Origin: Acuticoccus sp. MNP-M23
GTDB lineage: Bacteria > Pseudomonadota > Alphaproteobacteria > Rhizobiales > Amorphaceae
Reading direction: 5' to 3'
Assembly: GCF_031195445.1 (NCBI RefSeq)
Contig: NZ_CP133480.1
Coordinates: forward strand, 1,116,001-1,180,000
Length of the DNA stretch: 64,000 bases
Shown here: positions 52,256 through 62,046 of the stretch, piece by piece
Position numbering within the stretch: position 1 is the stretch's first letter
Layout of the letters: each line of letters opens with the position of its first letter
Made by a program: the position numbers and the translations under genes
The notes under the pieces: generated by a model
The model's input: the letters and a program-made list of their open reading frames with translations, nothing else
Databases searched by the model: none
What the model was told of the DNA's origin: nothing

Positions 52256-53485
52256 TCACCGCATGCGCCGCAGAGAAATCATCGCACGTTCAAACCCGTG
52301 ACGCACCACACCAAGCGTCGGCGCGGCAAGAAAGCGGCCGTCCCGGAAGATGGCCGGCGCGGTGGCTCTGGCCCGTGCGTGGCCGAGCGCCGGGCAGAGC
52401 GCAGCCGCCGCGCCAAGCGGTGCGACTTTGACAGCCGCAATACCCGCCGCCAGCGAAATTTCGTACCGCCCGTCGAAAACCACGATGCCGCCGGGCGCGA
52501 GATCGACCGGGCGGATGCCGCGCGCCTCACGCCAGAGAACAATGTCGGCCGGCCCCGCGTCCAGAACCGTTCGGCCCAGCGTGGTACGCCCCGCGCCGCG
52601 CAGCGCCATGTCGGCGGCAATGCTGAGCGCATCGAACCTTGGGCCATGGGCATTGCCGCCGGCCATCTGAACCGCGTCCGACAGAAGGCGGAGGCGAACC
52701 TCTTCGGCCGCGACCGCAAAGGGGGCGCGGGCAATGATGACGGCGCCCGCGCGGTCGACCCTGAGGGCGGCGGCGGCAAGGCTGGCAACCGCGTCGTCAA
52801 TGGCGGTGCTGGCGCGCGCAAGGTGCGCTGCCGCATCGGCAAGCCGGGCCGCCGTGAGGCCGGCAGCCTCCAGCGCGGGCGCGAGCTTGCGCACGGCAAC
52901 GCGGGCAAAGCGCGTGTCCACGTTGGAGGGATCGTCCCGCCAGCTGATGTTGCGGGCAACAAGGGCAGCGCGCAGGTCAGCCCGCCGGGCAGCCAGAAGC
53001 GGCCGCAGGATCCGCAATCCGTTCTGCACCGTGTCGGCACGGATGGCGCCGAGGCCACGCAGCCCGCTGCCACGCCCGAGGCGCAGGAGCAGCGTTTCGG
53101 CCTGATCGTCCAGCGTGTGCGCAGTGACAATGGCGGCAAGGCCCAGCCTTTGCGCCGCATCTCGTAACAAGCCATAGCGCACGTTGCGCGCCCAGGCTTG
53201 CACCGAGCTGCCGTCGTGCGGTCCGGCGCGAAGACAGTGGCAGGACAGGCCCAGCCGACCGGCAAGCGCGACCACCGTTCCGGCGTCCTCGGCAGAGCCG
53301 GGCCGGAGACCGTGGTCAACCGTCAGCACCACGGCGTCATGAAAACCCGCCTCGTGCGCCAGAGCCGCAAGCGCCGCGGAGTCGCTGCCACCGGAGACGG
53401 CAAGGCCAAGCGGCCCGCTGACGGCCGCAAGAAGCGCAACGTCGAACCCGGCCGGCCAGAAGGGGCTGGCCGCCGGCTGGCTCAC
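52256..53485 (-). CDS. tilS: tRNA(Ile)-lysidine synthase
   Basis: A 409-aa enzyme that modifies C34 of tRNA-Ile(CAU) to lysidine so that AUA is read as Ile. The PP-loop ATP motif AVSGGSDSAALAALAHEAG is near residue 30, VDHGLRP near 75, and the HTLDDQAETLLLRL motif near 120. The remainder is the C-terminal tRNA-binding region. The start overlaps the cpoB stop by 4 bp, and ftsH follows 121 bp downstream, the usual alphaproteobacterial order. Confidence 0.93.
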   Translation of the reverse strand: MSQPAASPFWPAGFDVALLAAVSGPLGLAVSGGSDSAALAALAHEAGFHDAVVLTVDHGLRPGSAEDAGTVVALAGRLGLSCHCLRAGPHDGSSVQAWARNVRYGLLRDAAQRLGLAAIVTAHTLDDQAETLLLRLGRGSGLRGLGAIRADTVQNGLRILRPLLAARRADLRAALVARNISWRDDPSNVDTRFARVAVRKLAPALEAAGLTAARLADAAAHLARASTAIDDAVASLAAAALRVDRAGAVIIARAPFAVAAEEVRLRLLSDAVQMAGGNAHGPRFDALSIAADMALRGAGRTTLGRTVLDAGPADIVLWREARGIRPVDLAPGGIVVFDGRYEISLAAGIAAVKVAPLGAAAALCPALGHARARATAPAIFRDGRFLAAPTLGVVRHGFERAMISLRRMR

Positions 53486-54366
53486 GCGCAGTTGGCGGCC
53501 TGCCGTTCGCGCTCAGCCTCGGCCCGCAAACCTGCGTCGGCGTTGGGATAGGCGCCGATCAACTCTTCCAGCGAAGAACACGCCGCCTCCTTCTCGCCAA
53601 GGCCATTGAGCGCCGTGCCGAGCTTGAGGAGGCTGGACGGCGCATGTTCGCTGTTGGGATCGGAGGTGTAATTTTCGAGGAAGAGGTTGGCCGCCGTGCG
53701 AAAATCCCCCTGCGCCATCAACGCTTCACCGAGGAGATAGCGCGCCTCGCCGGCCACCGGCCCGTTGGGGTTTGCGGCGAGAACGGCGCGCGCCTCGTCG
53801 GCCGCCATCGCAAAGCGGCCCGACTGCTGGAGCTGGCGCGCATTCGCGAGCGCGCCTGGCTGTGCGGACGCGGCCGGTTCTGGCGTGCTTGCTGCGGGCG
53901 CGGGGGTCGTTGAAAATTCGGCGGCAGAGCGGTTGAGCGCCGAAAGGTCGATCGGTCCGCCCGCTGCCGCACCGGCACTCTGGGTATTTTGCGCCGGGGC
54001 GGGTGCGGGTGCAGAGCTGCCAAGAGGGGCCGGCGGTGCGCCGGTGCCGGACAGCGAACCCTGCTGGCCGGGTGCGCGCTGTGCAGGCGCCGGCTGGTTC
54101 TGCAACGCACTTTCCAGCCGGCGGATGGTGAAGGTGAGCTGCTCCACCTGGCCGGTCAGGGAACGCACCTGCGTCTCAAGCTGGTCGAGGCGAAGCTGGG
54201 TGTTGTCGGGGGCGGCATTCTTGTCGCCACCGCCGAGGAAGCCCGGCAGAAAGCGGTTCTGCACCTCCACAACACCGGAACCCACCGTGGCGGGTGTTGC
54301 CACCGGTGGCAGCGCAAGCGCCGCGCCGGAAACAGAAACAAAAAGCACCGTGAGGAGCGTACGCAT
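53482..54366 (-). CDS. cpoB: Tol-Pal system protein CpoB (YbgF)
   Basis: A 294-aa periplasmic protein linking Tol-Pal function to peptidoglycan synthesis. It has a signal peptide (residues 1-18), a coiled-coil trimerisation segment (about 50-85, LDQLETQVRSLTGQVEQL), a Pro/Ala-rich linker (about 95-165) and C-terminal tetratricopeptide repeats (about 170-290). These include ARYLLGEALMAQGDFRTAA and LKLGTALNGLGEKEAACS. It lies between pal and tilS. Confidence 0.92.
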   Translation of the reverse strand: MRTLLTVLFVSVSGAALALPPVATPATVGSGVVEVQNRFLPGFLGGGDKNAAPDNTQLRLDQLETQVRSLTGQVEQLTFTIRRLESALQNQPAPAQRAPGQQGSLSGTGAPPAPLGSSAPAPAPAQNTQSAGAAAGGPIDLSALNRSAAEFSTTPAPAASTPEPAASAQPGALANARQLQQSGRFAMAADEARAVLAANPNGPVAGEARYLLGEALMAQGDFRTAANLFLENYTSDPNSEHAPSSLLKLGTALNGLGEKEAACSSLEELIGAYPNADAGLRAEAERERQAANCA

Positions 54367-54453
54367 TGGCGAACTCTCTCGTTTTGAGCGTTGACGCGCG
54401 CCTTATAGCGGCTCTGGCGCGCGTTTTGAACGCCCTTAACGGACGAGTTTCTG

Positions 54454-54936
54454 CTAGCCGCCGTTGAGGACGGTCACCGCACGCCGATTCTGCGACCAGC
54501 AGGACTCGGCATCGCAAACGGCGACAGGCCGCTCCTTGCCGAAGGAGAGCGTGCGCAGCCGGCTTGCGGCAACGCCGCGACTGGCCAGGAAATTCTTCGC
54601 CGCCTCTGCACGCCGCGCCGACAGCGCAATGTTGTATTCACGCGTGCCACGCTCGTCGGCATGGCCTTCCACGGTGATCTGGTAGCGGGGGTACTTGTTG
54701 AGCCAGGCGGCCTGCGCTGTCAGGATCTGCGCTGCAGACGGCTCGATCTGCGAGGAATCGACGAGGAACAGCACGCGGTCGCCCACATTCTGCGCAAAGT
54801 CTGCCTGCGACCCCGGCGTTGCGGCGCCGGCGGTGTTGACCGGGGGCTTCTTCGCACAACCGGCAATACCGAGTGTGAGAGACAGCGCCAGGACCGTGAA
54901 GGCCTGGGTCAGAAAACGTTTGGATAGGACAGCCAT
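54454..54936 (-). CDS. pal: Peptidoglycan-associated lipoprotein Pal
   Basis: A 160-aa outer-membrane lipoprotein that anchors the envelope to peptidoglycan and works with TolB. The lipobox LGIAGC places the acylated Cys at about residue 26. The OmpA-like domain follows with the peptidoglycan-binding ITVEGHADERGTREYNIALS and ARRAEAAKNFLASRGV. The end SCWSQNRRAVTVL is conserved in Pal. ATG at 54936 gives a proper lipoprotein signal; the open frame upstream is not conserved-looking. Confidence 0.95.
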   Translation of the reverse strand: MAVLSKRFLTQAFTVLALSLTLGIAGCAKKPPVNTAGAATPGSQADFAQNVGDRVLFLVDSSQIEPSAAQILTAQAAWLNKYPRYQITVEGHADERGTREYNIALSARRAEAAKNFLASRGVAASRLRTLSFGKERPVAVCDAESCWSQNRRAVTVLNGG

Positions 54937-55044
54937 CAACTCACTCCGATGGGAATACCGGCACGTGCCACGAACGCGGTTAAGATCTTCAGTGCGAAAC
55001 TGGTAAACGCCGGGTTTCCACAAAATGCAACGCCTGGCAGCGCA

Positions 55045-56352
55045 TCACTGCCGTGTGGGCGACCAGGCGGGATCGGAGGCAAGCGTGCCCGTGTCCAGCC
55101 GCCGCTCGTTGCGCCCCGTGATGTCAACCGTGTAGACGCTCGCCCCGCCGGACGGGCCGCCGCTTTCGCGGAAGAATGCCAGCACGCGGCCGTTGGGCGC
55201 CCAGGTGGGTCCTTCATTGTGGTAGCCGGTGGTGAGGAGGCGCTCGCCGCTGCCGTCCGGGGCCATCACGCCGATGGAAAAGCGCCCGCCACCCTGCTTG
55301 GTGAAGGCAATGAGGTCGCCGCGGGGCGACCACACCGGCGTCGAGTACCGGCCGTCGCCGAACGAGATCCGCGTGGCACCACCGCCGCCCGCGCTCATCA
55401 CGTAGAGTTGCTGTGAGCCGCCGCGGTCGCTCTCGAACACGATCTGCGAACCGTCCGGCGAATAGGACGGCGCGGTGTCGATGGCGGGCGTCTCCGTCAG
55501 CCGCCGCAGTTGCCGCGTGCCAAGGTCCATCTCGAACAGGTTGGAGTTGCCCCCCTCCTGAAGCGAAAGGACCACCCGCCGGCCGTCCGGCGAAAAGCGC
55601 GGCGCAAAGCTCATGTTGTCGAAATTGCCGAGGATCTGCCGCTGACCGGTCTCCACGTTCAACAGGAAGACCTGCGGCTGCGCGCCCTCGTAGCTCATGT
55701 AGGTGACGGTCTGCCCGGCGGGGCTGAACCGCGGCGTCAGCACCAGGCTGGACCCGTCGGTCAGATATTTGAGGTTGGCGCCGTCCTGATCCATGATCGC
55801 GAGGCGCTTGACCCGTGCCGTCTTGGGGCCGCTTTCGCCGACGAACACGATCCGCGTGTCGAAATAACCCTTCTCGCCAGTCATCCGCTCATAGATCGCA
55901 TCGGCCACAATGTGCGCCACGCGGCGCCAGTTGTCCGGCGTGGTGAAGAATTGCTGGCCGACAATCTGCTGCTCCTGCAGCGGGTCCCACAGGCGAAACT
56001 CCACCCGGAGGCGCCCGTCGGCCTCCGGAACCACCTGCCCCGTCACCAGGGCCTCGGCGCCAATGGCGCGCCAGTCGCCAAAGCGCGGCACGTCCGCCGT
56101 GCCCATTGTGGGAGAGATGAATGCCGCCCGGTCGACCGCGCGGAAGAGGCCGGAGCTGGTGAGGTCAGCCTCCACCACGCTGGCGATCTGCTGGCCCAGC
56201 GCCACCTCGTTGGGCGGTGCCGCAAAATAGGGAATGGCGATGGGCAGCGCCCGCGCCTGCCCCTCCGTCACATCGATCGAGACCAGCGCAGACGCCGGAC
56301 GCGGCAGTGCGAGCGTGACAAGAACCAGGAGCGCGGCGAGAAAACGCATCAT
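55045..56352 (-). CDS. tolB: Tol-Pal system translocation protein TolB
   Basis: A 435-aa periplasmic beta-propeller of the Tol-Pal system. A signal peptide (residues about 1-23) is followed by an N-terminal alpha/beta domain (about 25-165). A six-bladed propeller then shows repeated blades such as [39 protein letters not shown] and [19 protein letters not shown]. The start lies at the tolA stop (TGATGATG), and two adjacent Met codons are equivalent starts. Confidence 0.95.
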   Translation of the reverse strand: MMRFLAALLVLVTLALPRPASALVSIDVTEGQARALPIAIPYFAAPPNEVALGQQIASVVEADLTSSGLFRAVDRAAFISPTMGTADVPRFGDWRAIGAEALVTGQVVPEADGRLRVEFRLWDPLQEQQIVGQQFFTTPDNWRRVAHIVADAIYERMTGEKGYFDTRIVFVGESGPKTARVKRLAIMDQDGANLKYLTDGSSLVLTPRFSPAGQTVTYMSYEGAQPQVFLLNVETGQRQILGNFDNMSFAPRFSPDGRRVVLSLQEGGNSNLFEMDLGTRQLRRLTETPAIDTAPSYSPDGSQIVFESDRGGSQQLYVMSAGGGGATRISFGDGRYSTPVWSPRGDLIAFTKQGGGRFSIGVMAPDGSGERLLTTGYHNEGPTWAPNGRVLAFFRESGGPSGGASVYTVDITGRNERRLDTGTLASDPAWSPTRQ

Positions 56353-57350
56353 CAATACAAATCCCGAGGGTCGAAGTTGACTTGGACGTCCTTCCAGGCG
56401 GAGTGCTTTTCCGCCGGAAGCCGGTAAGGCTGGCACTGGATGACGGCGCGCTGCGCCGCGTCCGATGCCACATCGTAGAGCGGGCCGGTGCCGGACCGGC
56501 CTGTTTCGAAGACGGCAAGAACACTGCCGTCGATGCCAAGCGCAACCTGGACCGTCACCACGACAGACTGACCGTCGGCCAGCCCGATGGGCGGATTCCA
56601 GCAACGCTGCATCTGGCTTCTCAGCGCATCCTTTTCGGACAACGTCAAGGTTGCAGCGTTGCGCCCTTCGCTGGCGCCGAGCGAGGCCTGGGCCGATCCT
56701 GCACCGCCGCCGGACGGATCGGTGCGGTTGATGAGCTGAGACAGCCGGTCCGCGTTGAAGGCGTCTTCCACCGGAGGCTGCGTGCGCGCCTGCTGGCGCC
56801 GCGGCGGCGGGGTCGGCTTGCGGTTGGGCACCACGTTTACCGGGACGACCGGCGCAGGCTCGGCCGCCTCAGGCTCCGGCGTCGCCTCCGATTCCACCGG
56901 GGCGATGCTGGCCACTTCGGTCTCGGCGGCCGCTTCCGGCTCCGGCGCGGCCTCGGCCGGCGGCTCGGGCGTGACGGCGGGCTCCTCGGTCTCGGCCTCA
57001 GCCACCGGCTCGGGCTCGGCTTCGGGCTGCGGCGCGCTGGATTCGGCCGCATTCTCGCGGGCGGCAGCGTCGGTCGCGATCTCGTCGGCCGGCGTGTCGG
57101 TGGCGCCGGGCGTTTCCTCGGGCAACGGCGGCTCTTCGGCCTCCACCGTTTCGGGCGCGGCGTCCTCCACCACGGCCTCAGCGGTGGTCTCGCCGAGCGT
57201 CACGTCGGTCTCGTCGGCAATGGTCACAAGCTCGATGGGCAGTGCGGCCACGGGCTGCGTCGCAAAAGCGTCCGGCTGGCCGAGATTCAGGATCATCGCC
57301 AGCAGAAGCGAAAGATGCAGCACGGCCGATACGATCAGGGCCGTGCGCAT
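56352..57350 (-). CDS. tolA: Cell envelope integrity protein TolA
   Basis: A 332-aa protein spanning the periplasm between TolQR and Pal/TolB. It has a single N-terminal membrane anchor (residues about 5-24), then a long Glu/Ala/Pro-rich middle region (about 40-180). The C-terminal TonB/TolA-like domain (about 235-330) contains [19 protein letters not shown] and [11 protein letters not shown]. The acidic, Pro-rich middle is typical of alphaproteobacterial TolA, which lacks the Lys/Ala helix of E. coli TolA. Confidence 0.9.
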   Translation of the reverse strand: MRTALIVSAVLHLSLLLAMILNLGQPDAFATQPVAALPIELVTIADETDVTLGETTAEAVVEDAAPETVEAEEPPLPEETPGATDTPADEIATDAAARENAAESSAPQPEAEPEPVAEAETEEPAVTPEPPAEAAPEPEAAAETEVASIAPVESEATPEPEAAEPAPVVPVNVVPNRKPTPPPRRQQARTQPPVEDAFNADRLSQLINRTDPSGGGAGSAQASLGASEGRNAATLTLSEKDALRSQMQRCWNPPIGLADGQSVVVTVQVALGIDGSVLAVFETGRSGTGPLYDVASDAAQRAVIQCQPYRLPAEKHSAWKDVQVNFDPRDLY

Positions 57351-57351
57351 A

Positions 57352-57801
57352 TCATTGCTCCTCGGTCGTCACGAGGCCGATCCGCGTGAACCCGGCCTGG
57401 CTGAGCCGGCCCATCACGCGCATGATCGCCCCGTAGTTGGCCGTGGTATCGCCGCGCACCAGAATACGCTCCTCGTAACCGGCGCCGGCAATGGCTTCCA
57501 GCCGCGCAATCAGCTGCTCGATCTCGATGGGCTCTTCCTGCAGAAACACAGCACCCTCCGCGTCGATCGATACGGTCAGCGGGTCCACCGCGCCATCCAG
57601 CGGACTGGCCTTGGTCTCCGGCAGATCAAGCGGCACGCCCACGGTGAGCAGCGGCGCCGACACCATGAAGATGATGAGCAGAACCAGCATCACGTCAACA
57701 AATGGCGTGACGTTGATTTCCGACATGGGCTGAAAACGCGAGCGTCGGCGGCTTCCCCGCCGCCCGCCGCCCGGTCCGCCGCTGAACGAGGCCATGCCCA
57801 T
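57352..57801 (-). CDS. tolR: Tol-Pal system protein TolR (ExbD/TolR family)
   Basis: A 149-aa inner-membrane protein of the proton-driven Tol motor. The N-terminus is Gly/Arg-rich, then MSEINVTPFVDVMLVLLIIF forms the membrane segment with the protonatable Asp (FVDVMLVLL) at about residue 35. The periplasmic domain follows with GDTTANYGAIMRVM near the end. It is 1 bp from tolA and 1 bp from tolQ. Confidence 0.94.
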   Translation of the reverse strand: MGMASFSGGPGGGRRGSRRRSRFQPMSEINVTPFVDVMLVLLIIFMVSAPLLTVGVPLDLPETKASPLDGAVDPLTVSIDAEGAVFLQEEPIEIEQLIARLEAIAGAGYEERILVRGDTTANYGAIMRVMGRLSQAGFTRIGLVTTEEQ

Positions 57802-57802
57802 A

Positions 57803-58603
57803 TCAGATGCGCTCGTCGATCTCGCGGGAGAGGATCGCCAGAAACTCGTCGGCGAACCCTTCCATGTGCTGGGTGAGCCGGCTCACGTCGGTGGCCAGCT
57901 TGTTGTAGAAGATGGTGGCCGGAATGGCGGCCAGAAGGCCGAGCGCGGTGGCAAACAGAGCCTCAGCGATACCGGGCGCGACCACCGCAAGGTTGGTGGA
58001 TTCGGACGCCGCAATGGCCTGGAACGAGCTCATGATGCCCCACACCGTGCCGAACAGGCCGATGAACGGCGCCGCGGAGCCGACCGAAGCCAGCACCATC
58101 AGGCCGCGCTCCATCTCTTCGCCCTCACGCGACAGCGTCATGGTCATCACGCGGTCGATGCGGTTGGCGAGGGAGGACAGCGCGGGCTTGTCGCCCTCAT
58201 GGCTGCGCTTCCACTCCTTCATGGCCGCAACGAAGATCGATGCGATCCCGTCCGGTCGTTCGCTCGACTGGGCCTGGTAGAGCTCCTCCAGCGACTGGCC
58301 GGACCAGAAATCGTCCTCGAACCGATGGATGCGCGCACGCAGGCGGCGGAACGCGACCAGCTTGTAGATGATGATCGCCCAGCACCACACCGAGGCCGCG
58401 ATCAGACCGAGCATGACGATCTTCACGATCAGCTGGGCCTCAAGAAACAGGCCGATCAGCGAGAATTCGCCCGGTGCAGCCAGCTCGGCGCCCGCCTCCA
58501 CTCCGCCGCCCACCTGGGACAGGAGCCCCATATGGAAAACGTCAGGGATGGCGGACAGGATGGATGTGATCGTCTCAAGCACAGGAGACCGCCTGATAAT
58601 CAT
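57803..58603 (-). CDS. tolQ: Tol-Pal system protein TolQ
   Basis: A 266-aa inner-membrane motor protein of the MotA/TolQ/ExbB family. Three membrane segments are visible, at about 48-70, 165-185 and 200-220. The conserved [20 protein letters not shown] and [19 protein letters not shown] blocks line the proton path. ATG at 58603 or GTG at 58582 could start it; neither has a convincing ribosome-binding site. It heads tolQRAB. Confidence 0.94.
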   Translation of the reverse strand: MIIRRSPVLETITSILSAIPDVFHMGLLSQVGGGVEAGAELAAPGEFSLIGLFLEAQLIVKIVMLGLIAASVWCWAIIIYKLVAFRRLRARIHRFEDDFWSGQSLEELYQAQSSERPDGIASIFVAAMKEWKRSHEGDKPALSSLANRIDRVMTMTLSREGEEMERGLMVLASVGSAAPFIGLFGTVWGIMSSFQAIAASESTNLAVVAPGIAEALFATALGLLAAIPATIFYNKLATDVSRLTQHMEGFADEFLAILSREIDERI

Positions 58604-58826
58604 TCGCGAGGAAAGGATGACGTGCGCTCAAAACAGACTCCAAGACGGCCGGCAGATGGCGTGGATTGCCCTTGCGGGCGCTCAGGAGCGTCTAACCCGA
58701 ATTTCGTGCACTTGTCAGCACGGCGTTAACTTCATGTTCTGCCACAACGGCACCATGAGCGCATAGACGCGGCCCCGCGGGCATGACCACGGACCAGCCG
58801 CGCATTACGCCCCTCGCGGCCCAAGA

Positions 58827-59222
58827 TCAAGCAGCCTGCAGACTTGCGGCGACCGCGGCCGGGGGGCGCGCCGGCCGGCCCGCCGCGTCGATCAGGCACA
58901 ATTCCACGCTTGCGGTCACGATCGCGCGATCCCCCCGGAAAATCTGCTGCGCCATGGTGAACACGGCGCGCCTTGTCCCGGTTGGCCGGGTCTCGACGGT
59001 GAGGAGATCGTCGATCAACGCCGGCCCGGCAAAGGACAGCGTCATTGCGCGCAGGGTGAAGAAGAGCGGCGGCGTGCCGGCTGCCAGCGCGGCGTGGTCG
59101 ATGCCGGTCTCCCGCAGAAATTCCGTGCGCCCCCGCTCCAGAAAGCGCACGAAAGCACCGTGATACACGCGGCCCGAAAAATCGGTATCCTCGAAATAAA
59201 CGCGGATGGTGTGCTTGTTCAT
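58827..59222 (-). CDS. ybgC: Acyl-CoA thioester hydrolase YbgC
   Basis: A 131-aa hotdog-fold thioesterase encoded at the head of the tol-pal cluster in many Proteobacteria. It opens with HTIRVYFEDTDFSGRVYHGA, carrying the catalytic Asp, followed by VRFLERGRTEFLRE of the YbgC family. The start overlaps the mutL stop by 4 bp, so it is coupled to mutL translation. The 223 bp before tolQ may hold the tolQ promoter. Confidence 0.9.
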   Translation of the reverse strand: MNKHTIRVYFEDTDFSGRVYHGAFVRFLERGRTEFLRETGIDHAALAAGTPPLFFTLRAMTLSFAGPALIDDLLTVETRPTGTRRAVFTMAQQIFRGDRAIVTASVELCLIDAAGRPARPPAAVAASLQAA

Positions 59223-61075
59223 CGCCGCTCAAACAGCTTTTCGATGTCGTGCAGGGTCAGCGATACGAACGTTGGCCGGCCGTGGTTGCACTGCGCGGCC
59301 GACGGCGTGGTTTCGATCTGGCGCAGGAGCGCGTTCATCTCGGCATGGTCGAGGCGCCGGCCGGAACGGACCGACCCGTGGCACGCCATGGTCGCGGCGA
59401 TCTTGTTGAGGCGGGTTTCCAGGCCTTCGGCGGCGCCCCATTCGGCCACCTCGTCGGCCAGTTCGCGCACCAGCCCCGCAATGTCGAAATTTCCCAGCGG
59501 CGCCGGCGTTTCGCGCACCACCACCGCGCCGCGGCCGAACGGCTCCAGCGTCAGCCCCAGCGCGCCGAAGGTTTCGGCATGATCGGCGAGATGGGAGACC
59601 TCTTCGGGCGTCAGCTCCACCACCTCGGGAATGAGGAGCCCCTGCGCCTTGGAAGCGCCGGCGGCCGCGGCGCTTTTCAAAGCCTCGTAGACGATCCGCT
59701 CGTGGGCGGCGTGCTGGTCGACCACCACCAAACCTTCGGCGGTCTGGGCCAGAATGTAGTTCTTGTGCACCTGCGCCACCGCAGCGCCGAGGAAATGCGC
59801 GGCCTCGTCCGCGTCCGGGCCGTCGGTGGCCTCCGGCATGGGCGCCATGGGGGCCGTGCGGGCGGCAGGCGGCGGGCTGAAGAAACGCGGTGCGTGGCGC
59901 GGCTCGGCCCGCAGGGGCGCCGGCCGGCCGTTGTCCCGCGCTGTGGCGAAGGCGGCTCCGGGTTCGGCGAACCCCGGCATGCGCTCTGGCGGACGCTCCG
60001 GCACCCGAACCGCGGACAGGGCGGCCGACGAGATTGCGCGGGTGGTGCGCGGCGCCATCTCGGCCAGCTGCTTGCGGATGGCCGACACGATCAGCCCGCG
60101 CACGAGGTTCGGCTCGCGGAAGCGAACGTCCGCCTTCTGGGGGTGGACGTTGACGTCCACGTCCTCCGGGCCGATGTCGATCGACAGGACGGCCATCGGG
60201 TGCCGATCCCGCGACATCACGTCCTGATAGCCCGCCCGCAGCGCCTGGCCGATCAGCTTGTCGCGCACCACACGCCCGTTCACGAACGCATACTGGTGCA
60301 GCGAATTGGAGCGCCCGTTGGTGGGAAGACCGAGAAGACCGGACACCCGCACCCCCTCCCGCTCGGCGTTGAGGTGGATCGCCTCCGCGGCAAAGTCCGG
60401 CCCCAGCACGTCGCGCGCGCGGTCCGCGGGCGTGCCTGCGGGATAGCGCATCGGCCGGCCGCCGGTGGTGAGCGAGAAGGCGACGGCGGGCGCCGACAGT
60501 GCAAGCCGCTTCACGATGTCGCTGACCGCAATCACCTCGCTGCGCTCGCTCTTCATGAATTTCAGCCGTGCCGGCGTGGCAAAGAAGAGGTCGCGCACCT
60601 CCACGGTGGTCCCGGGCGCGCGCCCCCGCGGCTCCACCGCCTGCACCCGGCCGCCCTCAACGCGGATCTCCGCGCCATCGGCCGCGCCGGACGCCCGCGA
60701 CGACACGCAAAGGCGCGCCACGGCACCGATGGACGGCAGCGCTTCGCCGCGGAACCCCATGGTCAGGATCGCCGCAAGGTCCGCCGCTGTTGTGAGCTTG
60801 GACGTGCAGTGGCGGGAGACGGCCAGCGGCAGATCGTCCACGCCGATCCCGTGCCCATCGTCGGCCACGCGGATCAACGCCGCGCCCCCTGCCTCGACCG
60901 CAATGTCGATGGCACTGGCGCCGGCATCGAGCGCGTTCTCGACCAGCTCCTTCACGACGCTGGCCGGCCGCTCGACCACCTCGCCCGCGGCGATCTTGTC
61001 GATCAGCGCATCGTCGAGACGGTGGACGCCCGGCTGCAGGGCCGTGCGCTCCAGTATGGCAGCCTTCTGGCGCAT
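59219..61075 (-). CDS. mutL: DNA mismatch repair protein MutL
   Basis: A 618-aa protein coordinating MutS and downstream repair factors. The N-terminal GHKL ATPase shows KIAAGEVVERPASVVKELVE with the ATP Glu, DAGASAIDI, DDGHGI and TMGFRGEALPSIG. The C-terminal dimerisation domain (about 430-618) ends with CNHGRPTFVSLTLHDIEKLF. The metal-binding DQHAAHERI motif is the alphaproteobacterial version and lacks the endonuclease DQHA-E-E-E motif of some relatives. ATG at 61075 is chosen to give the usual N-terminus. Confidence 0.93.
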   Translation of the reverse strand: MRQKAAILERTALQPGVHRLDDALIDKIAAGEVVERPASVVKELVENALDAGASAIDIAVEAGGAALIRVADDGHGIGVDDLPLAVSRHCTSKLTTAADLAAILTMGFRGEALPSIGAVARLCVSSRASGAADGAEIRVEGGRVQAVEPRGRAPGTTVEVRDLFFATPARLKFMKSERSEVIAVSDIVKRLALSAPAVAFSLTTGGRPMRYPAGTPADRARDVLGPDFAAEAIHLNAEREGVRVSGLLGLPTNGRSNSLHQYAFVNGRVVRDKLIGQALRAGYQDVMSRDRHPMAVLSIDIGPEDVDVNVHPQKADVRFREPNLVRGLIVSAIRKQLAEMAPRTTRAISSAALSAVRVPERPPERMPGFAEPGAAFATARDNGRPAPLRAEPRHAPRFFSPPPAARTAPMAPMPEATDGPDADEAAHFLGAAVAQVHKNYILAQTAEGLVVVDQHAAHERIVYEALKSAAAAGASKAQGLLIPEVVELTPEEVSHLADHAETFGALGLTLEPFGRGAVVVRETPAPLGNFDIAGLVRELADEVAEWGAAEGLETRLNKIAATMACHGSVRSGRRLDHAEMNALLRQIETTPSAAQCNHGRPTFVSLTLHDIEKLFERR

Positions 61076-61187
61076 GAGGTGGTGCCGCTTTCCCTTGACC
61101 GCCCTATCGTCTAGGCGTGGGGCGGCAGGCGCAAGGCTTGCCGTCCGCGTCCGCCCTCCGTCCACAGCGTACCACCCGAAAGCCAGC

Positions 61188-62039
61188 ATGACCGACGCTC
61201 CGATCTCCGGCCTCAGCGCCATCGCCGATGACTACGACGCCATCCTCTGCGACGTGTGGGGCGTTCTTCACAACGGCGTGGCCGCCCATGATGCGGCTTC
61301 CGACGCGCTGGCCCGCTTCCGCCAGACCGGCAAGCCGGTGGTGCTGCTCACCAATGCGCCGCGCCCTTCCGGCCCGGTCATCGACCAGCTGATGCGCCTC
61401 GGCGCCTTGCGCGATGCGTTCGACACCGTGGTGTCCTCCGGTGACGTGGTTCGCCAGCATTTGATCGACGAAGGCTTCCGCCGCGTCTACCACCTCGGCC
61501 CGTCACGCGACCTGACGCTCTATGACGGCACCGCCATCGAGCTGGTCAACTCCGCCGACGAGGCCGACGCCATCGTAGGCACCGACATGCGCTCCGACGA
61601 TGAAGTCCCCGCGGACTATTCGGACGAGATTGCGGCGCTGTCGGCTCTCTCCGTCCCCTTCATCTGCGCCAATCCGGACATTGTGGTCGAGCGTGGCGGC
61701 GACATCGTCTATTGCGGCGGCGCCCTTGCGAAGATCTACGAGGACATGGGCGGCATGGCCCGCCAGTTCGGCAAGCCCCATGCGCCCATCTACAAAATGG
61801 CCCTTGGCCGCATTGCCGAGATTGCGCCGGATGCCAAGCGCGTGCTCGCCATCGGCGACGGCCTGCCGACCGACATCACCGGCGCCAACCGGCAGGGGCT
61901 CGACGTTCTGTTCATCACCAACGGCATCCACGTTCACGAACTGGGCGAAAACGGCGTGCCGGACCCCGCCAAGGTGCGCGAGCGGCTGGGCAAGGAGGGG
62001 CTGTCCGCCAGCCACTTCATCGCCAAGCTTGGCTGGTAG
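61188..62039 (+). CDS. HAD-superfamily class IV hydrolase (TIGR01459 type)
   Basis: A 283-aa phosphatase of the NagD-like (class IIA) HAD group. Motif I is AILCDVWGVLHNG with the nucleophilic Asp, motif II is VVLLTNAPRPS, motif III is the Lys in IYKMALGRIAE and motif IV is AIGDGLPTDITGA. This subfamily is regularly encoded next to ribF in Rhizobiales. ATG at 61188 starts 112 bp from the divergent mutL gene. The physiological substrate is unknown; a sugar phosphate or a flavin-pathway phosphate is possible. Confidence 0.88.
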   Translation: MTDAPISGLSAIADDYDAILCDVWGVLHNGVAAHDAASDALARFRQTGKPVVLLTNAPRPSGPVIDQLMRLGALRDAFDTVVSSGDVVRQHLIDEGFRRVYHLGPSRDLTLYDGTAIELVNSADEADAIVGTDMRSDDEVPADYSDEIAALSALSVPFICANPDIVVERGGDIVYCGGALAKIYEDMGGMARQFGKPHAPIYKMALGRIAEIAPDAKRVLAIGDGLPTDITGANRQGLDVLFITNGIHVHELGENGVPDPAKVRERLGKEGLSASHFIAKLGW

Positions 62040-62046
62040 CGGCACG